Below, in pieces: positions 52,847 to 53,402 of a stretch of DNA of 53,402 nucleotides. The notes under the pieces were generated by a model that saw only the letters and a program-made list of their open reading frames with translations, did not search any database and was not told where the DNA came from. The translations under genes were made by a program, and so were the position numbers. The DNA is from Eubacteriaceae bacterium (GTDB taxonomy: Bacteria > Bacillota > Clostridia > Eubacteriales > Anaerofustaceae). Within the stretch, counting starts at the first letter, position 1. The number at the start of each line of letters is the position of its first letter. Where the stretch lies: contig JAFXKY010000006.1 of NCBI GenBank assembly GCA_017531485.1, positions 1-53,402 of the forward strand. Reading direction: 5' to 3'.

Positions 52847-52920
52847 CACGCAACTTTCCTCCTTTATATCCCGGAATGCACATATATTCCAAAAGATTGA
52901 ATGTCTGCACTATAGCATTG

Positions 52921-52949
52921 ATTATATTGCATTCTTTCATACGCGTCAA
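52921..52949 (-). promoter_or_regulatory. Promoter of the 997-residue dockerin protein gene
   Basis: On the minus strand, TTGACG (52949-52944), 17 bases, TATAAT (52926-52921). Confidence 0.75.
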
Positions 52950-53039
52950 GACGCACCTTCAGAAAATTGCGAAGTAAAATCAATCTGCACTTCCACATAT
53001 TTATATTTCCCCTTGAAAATACATTCCGTTTCCCCGCCG

Positions 53040-53089
53040 ATCCCCCTGCGGTCTTCGCCAGCTTTCCCCCTTACAAAGTAAGGGGGATC
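53040..53089. repeat. Dispersed CCCCCTTA palindromic repeat, GCGG-arm form
   Basis: Near-copy of 45611-45660, including the ACTTTTAGCCACA stretch that follows. Confidence 0.85.
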
Positions 53090-53108
53090 ACTTTTAGCCA
53101 CATAAAAA

Positions 53109-53130
53109 CAGACACCCATAAGGGTGCCTG
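53109..53130 (-). terminator. Terminator of the third dockerin gene
   Basis: CAGGCACCC-TTAT-GGGTGTCTG followed by TTTTTATG on the minus strand. Confidence 0.85.
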
Positions 53131-53149
53131 CATAAACTTTCTCTTTCTT

Positions 53150-53402
53150 TTATCTTGCCACCGTATTCGGTTTGTTGTTGCAGTAGCGCAGGATCTGTGT
53201 TGCGTCTACAGCATTGATTCCTGTTTCGTAATCAACATCAGCGTTGTGGTTGATAAGCTCAAGCTTATAACCTTTAGCGTTTGTGAATACGCTTGCCTTG
53301 TTGTTGCAGTAACGGAGAATCTGCGTAGCGTCGATAGCGTTTACCTTACCGTCGAGGTTAACGTCTCCGATAAGTCCGTCTACTGTAATGTCGAGTACTT
53401 CA
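53150..53402 (-). CDS. C-terminal end of a third dockerin protein, 5' part outside window
   Basis: 84 codons are visible, ending with TAA at 53150-53152. The sequence is almost entirely dockerin: LDITVDGLIGDVNLDGKVN then AIDATQILRYCNNKASVF, a second loop NHNADVDYETGINAVDATQ, and NNKPNTVAR at the end. It is nearly identical to the tail of the 1302-residue protein, including the VDGL(L/I)GDVNLDG lead-in, so the missing part is probably another SGNH-type protein (inference). Confidence 0.88.
   Translation of the reverse strand, partial: EVLDITVDGLIGDVNLDGKVNAIDATQILRYCNNKASVFTNAKGYKLELINHNADVDYETGINAVDATQILRYCNNKPNTVAR

Noticed and set aside
44537..53402. Cellulosome gene cluster with scaffold
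   Set aside because: Dockerins are clear but no cohesin, carbohydrate-binding module or glycoside hydrolase is seen in the window.

Overview
The window looks like a chromosomal segment of a gut-type clostridium (Bacillota, Clostridia), probably from an uncultured lineage. The grounds are the McsA-McsB-ClpC arginine-phosphorylation/Clp system, RecU, a RelQ-type alarmone synthetase, TasA/CalY-like proteins with SipW-dependent-type leaders, dockerin type I modules, strong AGGAGG ribosome sites and class II fructose-bisphosphate aldolase. No rRNA is present. One tRNA-Lys(CTT) with an excellent promoter and terminator is at 2997-3072. No species is assigned.

Layout. 1-466 is the 5' part of a DUF4373 (phage/plasmid replication-type) gene cut by the window edge. 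791-6165 holds a URO-D-type protein, a membrane protein, the tRNA, two small acidic proteins, a DUF5714 gene whose 5' part has been replaced by a repeat, and pepF. 6310-15170 holds two TasA-like surface proteins flanking the stress operon; that operon reads, on the minus strand, RAYT-transposase-like protein > mcsA > mcsB > clpC. 15379-22373 is a minus-strand run of housekeeping genes (nucleoside kinase, phosphodiesterase-like, recU, fba, relQ, radical SAM, P-loop). 22548-28263 is plus strand: an ATP-grasp gene, then six tandem small membrane-protein genes carrying seven related units. 28504-34342 is minus strand: three tandem coiled-coil paralogues, a secreted LRR protein and asnS. 34594-40844 is plus strand: tmk, DUF2207, membrane MerR plus CPBP protease, amidohydrolase, AlkD. 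40917-43758 is murE/LRR/sfsA (minus), followed by folA (plus). 44537-53402 is a minus-strand dockerin locus: one DUF3298-like dockerin protein and three large dockerin proteins, two of them visibly double-SGNH and the last cut by the window edge.

The most interesting observation is at 12445-13290. The first gene of the mcsA-mcsB-clpC operon, the position normally held by the repressor CtsR, encodes an intact REP-associated tyrosine transposase (RAYT/Y1) relative in which both HUH histidines and the catalytic tyrosine are replaced, while a C-terminal HTH-like segment is kept. Its stop overlaps the mcsA start. Its promoter has the -35 box inside a perfect 9-bp inverted repeat around a GGACGGTTCC core, resembling elements associated with clostridial RAYTs. 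I infer a domesticated transposase acting as repressor or sensor of the protein-quality-control operon.

Other notable structure: (TA)n tracts forming the -35/-10 spacer of both TasA-like genes (14 versus 18 bp), suggestive of phase variation; a dispersed element whose stems change sequence between copies while staying paired; an array of six perfect hairpins at 39121-39270; many CCCCCTTA/TAAGGGGG palindromic repeats in the gene gaps; a two-copy gene fusion that keeps an internal ribosome site; and loss of the SGNH serine in one domain of a dockerin protein.
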